A stretch of DNA of 64,000 nucleotides from Caulobacter sp. RHG1 (lineage in GTDB: Bacteria > Pseudomonadota > Alphaproteobacteria > Caulobacterales > Caulobacteraceae). Positions 1 to 9,890 of this stretch are shown here, piece after piece; within the stretch, counting starts at the first letter, position 1, and each line of letters starts with the position of its first letter. The notes beneath the pieces are model-generated. The model was not told where the DNA came from and searched no databases. It saw nothing but the letters and a program-made list of their open reading frames with translations. A program made the translations under genes and the position numbers. The stretch is taken from NCBI RefSeq assembly GCF_013181195.1, contig NZ_SMZP01000007.1, positions 124,001 through 188,000 of the forward strand. The letters run 5' to 3'.

Positions 1-396
1 GAGAGCCGCGCCCTCGGCGCCGACGCCATCCTGGTCATCCTGGCGATGATCGACGATGTCCTCGCCGCCGAACTGATGGCCGAAGCCAAGCGCCTGGGCA
101 TGGACGCCCTGGTCGAGGTGCATGACGAGGCCGAAATGGCCCGCGCCGGCACCCTGGGCTCGGATCTGGTCGGGATCAACAACCGCGACCTCAAGAGCTT
201 CGTCGTCGACCTGGCGGTCACCGAGCGGCTGTCGGCCCAGGCTCCGGCCGGCGCCCTGCTGGTCACCGAGAGCGGCGTCTTCACCCACGAGGACGTCGTG
301 CGGATGGAGAAGACCGGCGCCAAGGCCATGCTGGTCGGCGAAAGCCTGATGCGCCAAGCCGACGTCACCGCCGCCACCAAGACGCTGATTGGCTGA
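1..396 (+). CDS. trpC: Indole-3-glycerol phosphate synthase, C-terminal part (5' end outside window)
   Basis: This is the last 131 codons of TrpC, the tryptophan-pathway enzyme that closes the indole ring of CdRP to give indole-3-glycerol phosphate. The frame is open from base 1 and stops with TGA. Hallmarks of the C-terminal half of its TIM barrel are visible: LVEVHD, then GINNRDL, then TESGV, and finally MLVGESLM, the phosphate-binding loop of the last strand. The family is about 260 residues long, so roughly half is missing upstream. The likely trpD neighbour lies outside the window. The next gene starts 86 bases downstream on the same strand. Confidence 0.95.
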   Translation, partial: ESRALGADAILVILAMIDDVLAAELMAEAKRLGMDALVEVHDEAEMARAGTLGSDLVGINNRDLKSFVVDLAVTERLSAQAPAGALLVTESGVFTHEDVVRMEKTGAKAMLVGESLMRQADVTAATKTLIG

Positions 397-409
397 CGGA
401 TCGGGGACG

Positions 410-425
410 CGCCACCTGGCGTTTT
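410..425 (+). terminator. Weak hairpin plus T run after trpC
   Basis: A 4-bp stem (CGCC/GGCG, loop ACCT) is followed directly by TTTT. It sits 14 bases after the trpC stop. The stem is short, so this could be chance; position and T run are the only support. Confidence 0.25.
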
Positions 426-481
426 CCCCCTCGTCCGCTCAAAGTTGTCTCAACAAGAAGCCGCCAGGCGAGGAAACGCGT

Positions 482-1048
482 ATGCATTGGGTCGCCCGCC
501 TGGTGAATTGGTCCCTCGTGGCCTTCTTCAAGCGCGAGGGCTGGACGATCGAGGGCTCGGCCCCGACGACGACCCGCAAGTTCGTGATCATCGCCGCGCC
601 GCACACCAGCAACTGGGACTTCGTCTATTTTCTGGGCGCGGCCGACGCGCTGAACTTGAAGCTCAGCTTCATGGGCAAGGCCTCGCTGTTCCGCTGGCCG
701 TTCGAAAAGCTGATGAAGGACCTGGGGGGCGTGCCGATCGACCGCTCGCAATCGCGCGACACCGTCCAGGCCATGGCGGACGAGTTCGCCCGTCGCGACG
801 AGTTCATGCTGACGATCGCGCCCGAAGGCACCCGCGGCAAGGCGGGCGGCTGGAAGACCGGCTTCTACAACATCGCCCTGAAGGCCGGCGTGCCGATGGT
901 GCCTGGCTTCATGGACTATGAGCGCAAGGTGGTGGGCCTGGGCCCGGCGATGATGCCCAGCGGCGACTATGAGAAGGATCTGGCGATCCTGGCGGCGTTC
1001 TATGCGCCGGTGACGCCCAAGCACCCGGAATTGAAGACCGTTCTCTAG
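482..1048 (+). CDS. PlsC-like 1-acyl-glycerol-phosphate acyltransferase family protein
   Basis: A 188-residue protein of the glycerolipid acyltransferase superfamily. The catalytic HX4D motif is HTSNWD (His41/Asp46) and the acceptor-binding motif is EGTR at residues 115-118, with GVPIDRS between them, in the usual order. There is no long N-terminal membrane anchor, only a hydrophobic stretch around residues 5-16, so it is a short member of the family. Such proteins move an acyl chain from acyl-ACP or acyl-CoA to lysophosphatidate or related lipids at the inner membrane. The exact acceptor cannot be told from sequence. I chose the ATG at 482 over an upstream TTG because the conserved region starts just after it. 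Confidence 0.8.
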   Translation: MHWVARLVNWSLVAFFKREGWTIEGSAPTTTRKFVIIAAPHTSNWDFVYFLGAADALNLKLSFMGKASLFRWPFEKLMKDLGGVPIDRSQSRDTVQAMADEFARRDEFMLTIAPEGTRGKAGGWKTGFYNIALKAGVPMVPGFMDYERKVVGLGPAMMPSGDYEKDLAILAAFYAPVTPKHPELKTVL

Positions 1049-1118
1049 GCCGGGCCGACGCCACGATTTGGCCAAGCTTGCCATCCTACCCTGGCGCGAA
1101 CTTGGAGGGGCGACCACC

Positions 1119-1916
1119 ATGAGCAAGCCGCGCTGGGCCCAAGGCCTTGTCGAGACCGCCAGGACGGTCGGTCTGGTCATGGCCATCGCTCTCGTCCCGC
1201 GCGCGGTCTTCTGCCAGCCGTTCACGATCCCGTCGGAGTCGATGCAGCCCACCCTGCTGGTCGGCGACTACATCCTGGTCTCGAAGTATCCTTATGGCTG
1301 GAGCCGCCACTCGCTGACCTTCAGCCCGCCGGTCGGTCATGGCCGATTTATGGAACAAGCCCCTGAGCGCGGCGACATCGTCGTGTTCAAGAAGCCTGCC
1401 GACGGACGCACCGACGTGATTAAGCGCGTCATCGGCCTTCCGGGCGACCACATCCAGATGCGCGGCGGCGTGGTCCACATCAACGGCGCGCCGGTCCAGC
1501 AGACCCTGACCGGTATCGACACCGACGGCGCCCCCGGGCCCTATCCAATCCCGGTCCGCCACCTGCGCGAGACCCTGCCCAATGGCCGGACCTACGCCAC
1601 CAACAGCTTCGGCGCCGACACCCAGGCGGCCAACACCGGCGCCTATACCGTGCCCGCCGGGTGCTTCTTCGTGATGGGCGACAACCGCGACAACTCGCTG
1701 GACAGCCGTTTCAACCCCGGTTCGACGGCCAAGGGCTACGCTTCCTGCGCCTGGGATGTGGCCCGCGACGCCGACCTGCCGCCCGAGCTGGGCATGGGTT
1801 TCATACCGGCCGAGAACCTGGTCGGCCGCGCCGAGCGGATCCTGTTCTCGTGGGACGGCTGCGGCCTGCGCCCGGACCGCATCTTCCGCAAGCTTGCGGC
1901 CCCCAAGGTTGGCTGA
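1119..1916 (+). CDS. lepB: Signal peptidase I
   Basis: Type I signal peptidase, 265 residues. It cuts signal peptides from exported proteins on the periplasmic face of the inner membrane with a Ser/Lys dyad. The Ser box SESMQPT puts the nucleophile at Ser41, and the Lys box KRVIGLPGD puts the general base at Lys102. The later box FVMGDNRDNSLDSR is also intact. One membrane segment (about residues 16-32) precedes the Ser box. The ATG was chosen because GGAGGGG lies 8 bases upstream; an in-frame TTG at 1068 has no such site. A second lepB may exist elsewhere in the genome, so the symbol denotes the family. Confidence 0.93.
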   Translation: MSKPRWAQGLVETARTVGLVMAIALVPRAVFCQPFTIPSESMQPTLLVGDYILVSKYPYGWSRHSLTFSPPVGHGRFMEQAPERGDIVVFKKPADGRTDVIKRVIGLPGDHIQMRGGVVHINGAPVQQTLTGIDTDGAPGPYPIPVRHLRETLPNGRTYATNSFGADTQAANTGAYTVPAGCFFVMGDNRDNSLDSRFNPGSTAKGYASCAWDVARDADLPPELGMGFIPAENLVGRAERILFSWDGCGLRPDRIFRKLAAPKVG

Positions 1917-1967
1917 AGCCCTTCGCATCGCTAGGGTCCGCGCGCTTTTGTGCCGAAAGGGAATCGG

Positions 1968-2762
1968 ATGCGGGCCTTCCTGAGTAAACTGCGTCGTGCG
2001 CTGTCGCCCGCGCCTGTATCTTCCATTGACCCGGCCGCCGTCGCCGCCCCGCAAGCCCTGTGGCACCTGGTCGGCGCCGCTGACGCCGACTTCGTCCGCG
2101 TGGGCCAGGAGTTCAAGCAGTTGTTCCTGCAGGCTGGCCTTCAGCCGCATCACGCCATCCTGGACGTCGGCTGCGGCATCGGCCGCGCCGCTGCGCCGCT
2201 GGTGGACTATCTGGACGAGAACGGCCGCTACTGCGGCTTCGACGTGATGGCCCAGGCCATCGACTGGTGCAAAGCCAACATCGCCGTCGGCGACCCGCGC
2301 TTCGACTTCGTCCATGCCGACATGCATAGCGACCGGTACAATCCGGAAGGCTCGCAGCCGGCCAGCGCCTTTGTCTTCCCCTATCCCGACAACAGCTTCG
2401 ACTATGTCTGGCTGGGCTCGGTGTTCACCCACCTGCTCTCGGCCGACCAGGCCCAATTCGCGCGCGAGATCGCCCGGGTGCTGAAGCCTGGCGGCATCAG
2501 CCTCGTTTCCTGGTACCTGATCGACGAGGAAGCCCACGCCAACACTGGCAACGGCCTGATCGCCTTCGACTTCGTCCACCCGCTGGACGGCTGCTGGACA
2601 GCGACCCCGGACCTGCCCGAGGCCGTGATCGGCTACGACCTGGCGCCGATCCAGGCCCAGTACGACGCCCTGGGTCTCGAGATCGTCAACCTGGCGCTGG
2701 GCGTCTGGCGGCGCGAACCGATCCAGGACCAGGACATCGTCGTGGCGCGCAAGCGGGACTGA
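1968..2762 (+). CDS. Class I SAM-dependent methyltransferase
   Basis: A 264-residue methyltransferase. Motif I (SAM-binding glycine loop) is DVGCGIG at residues 66-72, motif II ends in the acidic residue of GFDV, and the post-motif region carries FDYVWLGSVFTHL and ARVLKPGG. This is the pattern of the Methyltransf_11/25 group that acts on small molecules or lipids, but the substrate is unknown. ATG at 1968 is preferred because AAGGGAA precedes it; a GTG 18 bases earlier is in frame. It sits 51 bases after lepB and could share its transcript. Confidence 0.8.
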   Translation: MRAFLSKLRRALSPAPVSSIDPAAVAAPQALWHLVGAADADFVRVGQEFKQLFLQAGLQPHHAILDVGCGIGRAAAPLVDYLDENGRYCGFDVMAQAIDWCKANIAVGDPRFDFVHADMHSDRYNPEGSQPASAFVFPYPDNSFDYVWLGSVFTHLLSADQAQFAREIARVLKPGGISLVSWYLIDEEAHANTGNGLIAFDFVHPLDGCWTATPDLPEAVIGYDLAPIQAQYDALGLEIVNLALGVWRREPIQDQDIVVARKRD

Positions 2763-2783
2763 AAGCTTTCGTTAAGCTTTTGA
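2762..2783 (+). terminator. Possible terminator of the methyltransferase gene
   Basis: A 7-bp stem AAAGCTT / AAGCTTT with loop TCGTT begins at the stop codon and ends in a short T tract. The stem is AT-rich and therefore weak. Confidence 0.35.
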
Positions 2784-2859
2784 TTCTGAGCGACATTTGT
2801 CTGCTCGCCCAAGCTAGACCTTGTTTTTGCTGGCTTTTCCGAGCCGAGCGCTGCTCGAC

Positions 2860-2912
2860 TTGACATTAACGCGGAACGCCTTGAGAACATTCAAAAGGTT
2901 TGCGGTTTGTTC
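2860..2912 (+). promoter_or_regulatory. lexA promoter with one perfect and one near-perfect LexA (SOS) box
   Basis: TTGACA at 2860-2865 is a -35 match; the -10 would fall at 2883-2888. GAAC-N7-GAAC at 2874-2888 is the reverse complement of the alphaproteobacterial SOS box GTTC-N7-GTTC and covers the -10 position. A second copy in the other orientation, GTTT-N7-GTTC with one mismatch, lies at 2898-2912, only 9 bases further on. Repressor bound here would block RNA polymerase, which implies autorepression of lexA. The box consensus is established knowledge; occupancy is inferred. Confidence 0.8.
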
Positions 2913-2933
2913 CGCGCTCCAGCCGAGGTCGTC

Positions 2934-3635
2934 ATGCTCACGCGCAAGCAGCACGAACTGCTGATGTTCATCCACGAACGCATCAAGGAGACTGGCGTCT
3001 CGCCCTCGTTCGACGAGATGAAGGAGGCGCTGGATCTGGCGTCCAAGTCCGGAATTCACCGCCTGATCACGGCGCTGGAGGAACGTGGCTTCATTCGCCG
3101 CCTGGCTCACCGGGCCAGAGCGCTGGAAGTCGTCAAGCTGCCGCAGCAAGCGACGACGGCCGCGCCGCCCAAGGGCCGCGGTTCGTTCCGTCCGCAGGTG
3201 TTCGAAGGCGGCGGCGCCCCGCCCGCCCCTGCCACGACGGCGCCCGCCAATGACAGCCGCGAACTGCCGATCCTGGGCAAGATCGCCGCCGGCACGCCGA
3301 TCGACGCCATCCAGCACGAGCGCGAGCGCCTGCCGGTGCCCGAGGCCATGCTGGGTGGCGGCGAGCACTACGTCTTGGAAGTGCAAGGCGACTCGATGAT
3401 CGAGGCCGGCATCCTCGACGGCGACTACGTGATCATCAAGAAGGGCGACACCGCCACTTCTGGCGAGATCGTCGTCGCCCTGGTCGGCGAGGAAGCCACC
3501 CTCAAGCGCCTGCGCAAGAAGGGTGGTTCGATCGCCCTGGAAGCCGCCAACCCCAAGTACGAGACCCGCATCTTTGGCCCCGATCAGGTCGAGGTGCAGG
3601 GCAAGTTGGTCGGCCTGATCCGCCGCTACCACTAG
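2934..3635 (+). CDS. lexA: LexA SOS repressor / self-cleaving S24 protease
   Basis: LexA, 233 residues. An N-terminal winged-helix DNA-binding domain (about 1-68) is followed by a long Pro/Ala/Gly-rich linker (about 71-108) and the S24 peptidase domain. The self-cleavage bond is Ala119-Gly120 in KIAAGTP, the nucleophile is Ser154 in GDSMIEAG, and the general base is Lys191 in EATLKR. RecA-ssDNA filaments trigger the cut. The protein is longer than E. coli LexA (202) because of the linker. The ATG at 2934 starts the conserved MLTRKQ; a TTG at 2907 lies inside the operator region and is rejected. Its own SOS boxes lie just upstream, and another lies before sidA in this window. Confidence 0.97.
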   Translation: MLTRKQHELLMFIHERIKETGVSPSFDEMKEALDLASKSGIHRLITALEERGFIRRLAHRARALEVVKLPQQATTAAPPKGRGSFRPQVFEGGGAPPAPATTAPANDSRELPILGKIAAGTPIDAIQHERERLPVPEAMLGGGEHYVLEVQGDSMIEAGILDGDYVIIKKGDTATSGEIVVALVGEEATLKRLRKKGGSIALEAANPKYETRIFGPDQVEVQGKLVGLIRRYH

Positions 3636-3656
3636 CCCTTCGCAGGCTCGGAAATC

Positions 3657-3689
3657 GGCCCCGACCTCGCTTGAGGATCGGGGCCTTTT
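3657..3689 (+). terminator. Rho-independent terminator of lexA
   Basis: Long GC stem: GGCCCCGA pairs with TCGGGGCC, and inside it CCTC pairs with GAGG around a GCTT loop. TTTT follows. It lies 22 bases after the lexA stop and just before the stop of the convergent gene. Confidence 0.88.
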
Positions 3690-3693
3690 CGTA

Positions 3694-4446
3694 TCAGGCG
3701 CCCTGCTCCGCCAGCGCCTTGGCGGCGGTATCGAAGCCCGCCCAGGCCGCAGCCGCCAAGGCCGCGCCGGTGCTGACCCGGCGTACGCCCAGGGCGGCCA
3801 GGCTCTGGACGGTCATGTCCGGTCCCCACTGCAGGACATTCACCGGCTTGGGCGCAATGGCCTCGACAATGGCGCGGATATCGTCTTCCGCAGTGACCGC
3901 CGGCGCATACAGGCAGTCGGCTCCGGCCTCGGCATAGGCCTTGAGGCGCTCGATCGTCGCCGCCAGGTCCGGCGCGCCGCGCAGATAACCTTCGCTACGG
4001 CCGACCAACATCACGTCCTGGCCGGAGACGTCGATAGCGGCGCGGGCGGCCTTGATCCGCGCCACGGCGGTCGGCAGGTCGTAGAGCGCCGAGCCCGACC
4101 AGTCCTCGATCGAAATCCCAGCGACGCCAGCCTCGATCGCCAGGGTCACGCTCTCGCCCACGCCCTGCGCCGTCTCAGCAAAGCCCGCCTCGAAATCGGC
4201 GTTCACCGGCAGGTTGGTGGCGGCGCACAGCATCCGCAGATGGTCGATGACCTCGTCGCGGGTCACCTCGCCGTCGTCCCTGCCCAGCGCCCAGGCCATG
4301 CCGGCGCTGGTCGAGGCGAGAGCCTTGAAGCCCATTTTCTCCAGTCGCCGCGCGCTGCCGGCGTCCCACGGATTGGGCAGGGCGAAACAGCCTTCGGCAT
4401 GCAGGGCGCGAAAGGCGGCTCGACGAGCGGCAAACGAATGGGTCAT
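3694..4446 (-). CDS. Isocitrate lyase / PEP mutase family protein
   Basis: A 250-residue member of the ICL/PEP-mutase superfamily, a TIM-barrel fold acting on 2-oxo acids or cutting C-C bonds next to a carboxylate. Visible landmarks are LPNPWDAGSARRLE near the N terminus, LPVNADFEAGFA (metal-binding acidic strand) and GISIEDWSG. The barrel runs to the C terminus. The KKCGH cysteine motif of true isocitrate lyase is absent; VGRSEGYLR occupies the equivalent strand, as in many uncharacterised members of the PF13714 type. The reaction is unknown. ATG is preceded by GGAGA at good spacing. It converges on lexA and has comEC 31 bases upstream on the same strand. Confidence 0.75.
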   Translation of the reverse strand: MTHSFAARRAAFRALHAEGCFALPNPWDAGSARRLEKMGFKALASTSAGMAWALGRDDGEVTRDEVIDHLRMLCAATNLPVNADFEAGFAETAQGVGESVTLAIEAGVAGISIEDWSGSALYDLPTAVARIKAARAAIDVSGQDVMLVGRSEGYLRGAPDLAATIERLKAYAEAGADCLYAPAVTAEDDIRAIVEAIAPKPVNVLQWGPDMTVQSLAALGVRRVSTGAALAAAAWAGFDTAAKALAEQGA

Positions 4447-4477
4447 GGCGGCGTCTCCAGATGGCGCTGCTGAAGAT

Positions 4478-6646
4478 CTAGCGGGCGCTGATGACAGCGG
4501 ATGTCAGCATGTGGCTCCAGGGCCGGTCGCCACGCAGCGGCTGGGCCCAGACGATGCGCCAGCCGTCAGGCCGGCGATAGAGTTCGGCCGCTCCGCCGCG
4601 CGAAAAGTCTTCGGCGGTCAGCAGCACGGTCTCCGCGCATAACGGTGGAACGCGTTCGGGCGCTGGGCCTCGAATGACCACCACCTCGCTCTTCACGCAC
4701 AGGCCGGCCAGGGTTTCGGCGTCAGGTGTTCGACGGCTCCAGGCCAGCGAAAGCTGAACGGGCGCACCCAGGGACGGCGCGCAGATCCGTTTGTCGCAAG
4801 CGTAGAGGCTCCAGGTGGCTGGCTCCAGACCGCGCCGGCGGGCCCACAGCTCGGCCCCGAACCGCTTGGCGTCGGTGCGCAGTAGGATGGCTGCATCGCC
4901 CGAGCGGACGGCGGCGGCAGCGCCGTCGTTGGCGATCCAGGCGTCGGGCGGCGCGGGCCTTGGCCATAGCGCGACCGCCAGCGCTATCGGCGCGCCGATC
5001 CAGCGCAAGCGGCCCCGCCACAGGCACAGGATCATCAGGCCCAGGAACGCCACGATCAGCACCTGCGGCGGCGCGCTGGCCACGATCCTCTGCGCGCCGT
5101 GGGCGTCGGCGAACCCATTGGCGATACCGACCATGCCGTCCACGCCCCATCCGGCCACCGCCAGGAACGGCCCGCCGAGCCCAAAGGGTTCAAGCAGCGT
5201 GCCGAGCGCCAGGAACGGCATGATGACGAACGACGACAGCGGCGCGACCGCCAGATTGGCCGGCAAACCCCATACGGCGACGCGGTTGAAGTGCTGCATG
5301 GCGAACGGCGCGGTGGCCAGACCTGCCACCAGGCTCGCCGCGACACTGGCCGCCAGCCAGGTCATCGCCGCTTGCGGCCAGCGAATCCACCAGGGCGTGG
5401 AGATCTCCTTCACCGGCTGCGGCCAGGATTCGGCCAGCGCCACCAGAGCCGCCGTGGCGGCGAACGACATCTGAAAGCCCGGCTCGCCGGCAGTCTCGGG
5501 TTTCAGCACCAGAATCAGCAACGCCGCCAGCGCCAGGCCATGCAGAGTGATGGCCCGCCTGTCGAACAGGATGGCCAGGAAGGCGACACTGGCGGTGATC
5601 GCCGCCCGCTCGGCCGGCGGCGGCGCGCCCGAGATCACCAGATAGCCCAGCACCGCGATCAGCCCCGCCATGGCGGCGATCTTCTTGCCGGGCGCCCGCA
5701 ACGCCAACCACGGCCAGGCCGCGACGCCCAGGCGAATAGCGGCGAACACGAAGCCGCCGACAATGGCCATGTGCAGGCCCGAGATCGAGATGATGTGCGC
5801 CAGACCCGATGCCCGCATGGCCTCGGTCTGGTCCTCGCTGATCCAGGCTTCGTGACCGGTGACCATGGCCGCGCCCAGGCCGCCGCTGCGGGGTCCCATC
5901 CGCGCCAGGATTCGCTGGGCGAGACTCCATCGGAAGGCGTTGACCGCCATCGTGATCCGCAGACGCAGGGGCGCCGGATCCAATCGCGCAGGCCCGATGT
6001 CTCCGATCACGAAGCCGACCCCGCCGATCGAGTCGAACCAGGCGTCGCGGGCGAAGTCGTAGGAGCCCGGCGCAGCCGGTGGCGGCGGCTGGCCCAGCAT
6101 GGCCCTCAGTCGCACTGCCTGTCCCGGCGCGGGCGTCTCGTTCTCGCCGATGGTCACACGGATCCGGCGCGGCGTCGCCTCGGCCGCCAGCCCGGAGATC
6201 GCCACCGGCGCGATGACCAGCCGCGTCCCGCCTGCGCCGGGACTGACGACGTCGACGACGAAGCCCTCGACGCGCCGCACGATCCGCTCGCCTCCCATCA
6301 GGGGCGCGGCGACACGATCGCTACGGATCTTGGCGGCCAAGCCACCCGCCGCGCCAAACGCTATCAGGCCAAGCAGGACAACCAGCCCGGACGCCGCAGC
6401 CCAGCGTCGCGCCATCCACCACATCGTCGCCAACACAAGTCCGACGCCCGACAGGATCCAGATCGAGGGCTCGACGGGCGCCTCAAGATAGCCGGCCGCC
6501 CCCAGCCCAAAGGCCACCGGGCTCCACAGAAACACCCGCTCCCGGTTGATGGAAAGCTGGGCGCGCGCCGATTCTGCCAGCGCCCGCCAGGACAATCCCG
6601 ACGGCGTCGCCGCCAGCGGCGTTTCGACAAGTTCCGCGCCTAACAT
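4478..6646 (-). CDS. ComEC/Rec2-family multi-pass membrane protein
   Basis: A 722-residue polytopic membrane protein. After about 30 soluble residues come hydrophobic segments and a DUF4131-like soluble region (about 100-220). The Competence domain follows, with the family stretch GLAHIISISGLHMAIVGG and many membrane helices to about residue 560. The C-terminal 150 residues sit where ComEC proteins carry a metallo-beta-lactamase domain, but no HXHXDH motif is present. In the family, ComEC forms the inner-membrane channel for single-stranded DNA in natural transformation. No comEA or pilin gene is adjacent, so a role in DNA uptake is inferred only. It is divergent from gltX. Confidence 0.8.
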   Translation of the reverse strand: MLGAELVETPLAATPSGLSWRALAESARAQLSINRERVFLWSPVAFGLGAAGYLEAPVEPSIWILSGVGLVLATMWWMARRWAAASGLVVLLGLIAFGAAGGLAAKIRSDRVAAPLMGGERIVRRVEGFVVDVVSPGAGGTRLVIAPVAISGLAAEATPRRIRVTIGENETPAPGQAVRLRAMLGQPPPPAAPGSYDFARDAWFDSIGGVGFVIGDIGPARLDPAPLRLRITMAVNAFRWSLAQRILARMGPRSGGLGAAMVTGHEAWISEDQTEAMRASGLAHIISISGLHMAIVGGFVFAAIRLGVAAWPWLALRAPGKKIAAMAGLIAVLGYLVISGAPPPAERAAITASVAFLAILFDRRAITLHGLALAALLILVLKPETAGEPGFQMSFAATAALVALAESWPQPVKEISTPWWIRWPQAAMTWLAASVAASLVAGLATAPFAMQHFNRVAVWGLPANLAVAPLSSFVIMPFLALGTLLEPFGLGGPFLAVAGWGVDGMVGIANGFADAHGAQRIVASAPPQVLIVAFLGLMILCLWRGRLRWIGAPIALAVALWPRPAPPDAWIANDGAAAAVRSGDAAILLRTDAKRFGAELWARRRGLEPATWSLYACDKRICAPSLGAPVQLSLAWSRRTPDAETLAGLCVKSEVVVIRGPAPERVPPLCAETVLLTAEDFSRGGAAELYRRPDGWRIVWAQPLRGDRPWSHMLTSAVISAR

Positions 6647-6808
6647 TCAGAAACCGCTGGATTTTTGACAGTTAAGCCAAGTTCGCCGCAATGCGGAAAA
6701 CCGCTGGTCCCACGCCGAACCGCCGTGCTAAGACGCCCCGCCCAAGCCGTTTTGCGGCTCGCGTTTTCCGCCGCCGTTCCGGCGCTCCGTCCTGAAGCCG
6801 TGAAGTCC

Positions 6809-8221
6809 ATGTCGAACTCCTCCCCCACCGGTGTCGTCACGCGCTTCGCGCCCTCGCCCACCGGCTTCCTGCATATCGGCGGCGCCCGCACGGCGCTGTT
6901 CAACTGGTTATATGCGCGCCATACGGGTGGGAAGTTTCTTGTTCGCGTCGAGGACACCGATCGCGAACGTTCGACCGAAGCCGCCGTCGCCGCCATCTTC
7001 GAAGGCCTGGACTGGCTTGGCCTGAAGTCGGACGAAGAGGTCGTCTTCCAGCACACCCGCGCCCCGCGCCACGTCGAGGCCGTCCAGCAGATGCTGGACG
7101 CCGGCCGCGCCTATCGCTGCTGGATGACCGTCGAGGAACTGGAAGTGGCTCGCGAGAAGGCCCGCGCCGAAGGCCGCGCCATCCGCTCGCCCTGGCGCGA
7201 CGCGCCGGAAGGTGACCTGTCGGCCCCGCACGTGATCCGCTTCAAGGGTCCGCTGGACGGCGAGACCGTGGTCAACGACCTTGTGAAGGGCCCCGTGACC
7301 TTCAAGAACATCGAGCTGGACGATCTGGTCTTGCTGCGCGCCGACGGCGCCCCGACCTACAATCTGGCCGTGGTCGTCGACGACCACGACATGGGCGTCA
7401 CCCACGTGATCCGCGGCGACGACCACCTCAACAACGCCGCCCGCCAGAGCCTGATCTATTCGGCGCTGGGCTGGGACGTGCCGGCCTTCGCTCACATCCC
7501 GCTGATTCATGGACCGGACGGCGCCAAGCTTTCCAAGCGCCACGGCGCTCAGGCCGTCGGCGAGTTCGCCGACCTGGGCTACATCGCCGAGGGCATGCGC
7601 AACTACCTGGCCCGCCTGGGCTGGGGCCACGGCGACGATGAGGTCTTCAACGACGAGCAGGCGATCAGCTGGTTCGACGTCAAGGACGTGGTCAAGGCGC
7701 CGGCGCGTCTGGACTGGGCCAAGCTGAATCACATCAACGCCCAGCACCTGCGGCAGGCCGACGACGCCCGCCTGACGGATCTGGCGTTCGACGCCGCCCA
7801 GAAGCGCGGCGAGCCCCTGCCCGACGACGCCAAGGCGCGCATCGCCCGCACCGTCCCGCAGGTCAAGGAAGGCGCCAAGACCATCCTGGAGCTGGTCGAT
7901 CACTGCGCATTCGCCCTCAAAACGCGTCCATTCCCGCTGGAGGAAAAGACGCAGAAGCAGCTGACCGAAGAGACGGTCGAGCGCCTGAAACGCCTGCGCG
8001 ACCAGTTGGCCGCCGCGCCGGCGTTCGATGCCGACACCCTGGACACCGTGTTGAAATCCTTCGCGGAATCCGAAGGCGTCGGTTTCGGCAAGTTCGGCCC
8101 GGCCCTGCGTGGCGTCCTGACGGGCGGCGCTCAGGCCCCGGATCTGAACAAGACCATGGCCGCCCTCACGCGCGAAGAGAGTTTGGGCCGTCTTGACGAC
8201 GCCCTGGCGCCGCGCGCATGA
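6809..8221 (+). CDS. gltX: Glutamyl-tRNA synthetase
   Basis: Class I aminoacyl-tRNA synthetase, 470 residues, charging tRNA-Glu (many alphaproteobacteria also mischarge tRNA-Gln for GatCAB amidation). The HIGH motif appears as HIGG at residues 22-25 after RFAPSPTG, and the KMSKS loop as KLSKR near residue 241. Length fits the family. The frame is open upstream to a TTG-like start at 6665, but ATG 6809 begins the conserved sequence. A TTGACA at 6665-6670 may be a -35 element; the -10 is unclear. The 162-base gap to the divergent comEC must hold both promoters. Confidence 0.95.
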   Translation: MSNSSPTGVVTRFAPSPTGFLHIGGARTALFNWLYARHTGGKFLVRVEDTDRERSTEAAVAAIFEGLDWLGLKSDEEVVFQHTRAPRHVEAVQQMLDAGRAYRCWMTVEELEVAREKARAEGRAIRSPWRDAPEGDLSAPHVIRFKGPLDGETVVNDLVKGPVTFKNIELDDLVLLRADGAPTYNLAVVVDDHDMGVTHVIRGDDHLNNAARQSLIYSALGWDVPAFAHIPLIHGPDGAKLSKRHGAQAVGEFADLGYIAEGMRNYLARLGWGHGDDEVFNDEQAISWFDVKDVVKAPARLDWAKLNHINAQHLRQADDARLTDLAFDAAQKRGEPLPDDAKARIARTVPQVKEGAKTILELVDHCAFALKTRPFPLEEKTQKQLTEETVERLKRLRDQLAAAPAFDADTLDTVLKSFAESEGVGFGKFGPALRGVLTGGAQAPDLNKTMAALTREESLGRLDDALAPRA

Positions 8222-8224
8222 GGC

Positions 8225-8232
8225 GCTATAAC
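8225..8232 (+). promoter_or_regulatory. Candidate -10 element for gltA
   Basis: GCTATAAC is a full match to the Caulobacter housekeeping -10 consensus GCTANAWC as I remember it. It is 57 bases before the gltA start. No clear -35 (TTGAC) is seen at the right distance, so this rests on the -10 alone. Confidence 0.35.
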
Positions 8233-8288
8233 GCACCCGCGAAAAGCGAAAGTTGGACTGACCGTTCCAATTATGAAGGGGTCTAAGT

Positions 8289-9569
<1,281 letters not shown>

Positions 9570-9596
9570 GCGCTTCGTCATCGCGACAACGGATCA

Positions 9597-9621
9597 GGCC
9601 CCGCTGCGGCGGGGCCTTTTT
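9597..9621 (+). terminator. Rho-independent terminator of gltA
   Basis: Perfect 8-bp stem GGCCCCGC/GCGGGGCC with loop TGCG followed by TTTTT, 28 bases after the gltA stop. Confidence 0.92.
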
Positions 9622-9626
9622 CGTTT

Positions 9627-9890
9627 CTATCGACGCAGGATAAAGCTGAGGACCTCGGCGACGGCGCGGTAGAGGTCCTCGGGGATCTCCTCGTCGACCT
9701 CCAGGGTCGACAGGGCCTGGGCCAGGACCGGGTTCTCCTCGATCGGTACGCCGTGTTCGCGCGCCGTCTCGATGATCTTCTCGCCGATGAAGCCCTGGCC
9801 CGAGGCCACGACCTTGGGGGCGTTAGGCTCCTCGTAAAGCAAGGCGACGGCGATGCGCGGCCGCGCCGAAGGTCCGCTGATCCCGCTCAT
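9627..9890 (-). CDS. Free-standing FlhB C-terminal (EscU/YscU-type) domain protein
   Basis: An 87-residue protein equal to the cytoplasmic domain of FlhB after its autocleavage site. It shows the family signature IAVALLYEE...APKVVASGQGF, then IIETAREHGVPIEENPVLAQAL, and ends near EDLYRAVAEVLSFILRR. There are no membrane helices and no NPTH motif. In full FlhB this domain is part of the flagellar export gate and the contact for FliK during the switch from rod/hook to filament export. Such small FlhB-like proteins (FlhX type) are known but poorly understood. Its ATG overlaps the stop of the FliK-like gene (ATGA), implying translational coupling. Confidence 0.85.
   Translation of the reverse strand: MSGISGPSARPRIAVALLYEEPNAPKVVASGQGFIGEKIIETAREHGVPIEENPVLAQALSTLEVDEEIPEDLYRAVAEVLSFILRR

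Noticed and set aside
1086-2579. 497-codon minus-strand open frame opposite lepB and the methyltransferase
   Set aside because: It is a shadow caused by high GC third positions; the plus-strand genes carry clear family motifs and ribosome sites, the shadow does not.
5099-6643. 514-codon plus-strand frame opposite comEC
   Set aside because: Composition is Arg/Gln/His-rich nonsense with no domain, and the opposite strand has a coherent membrane protein.
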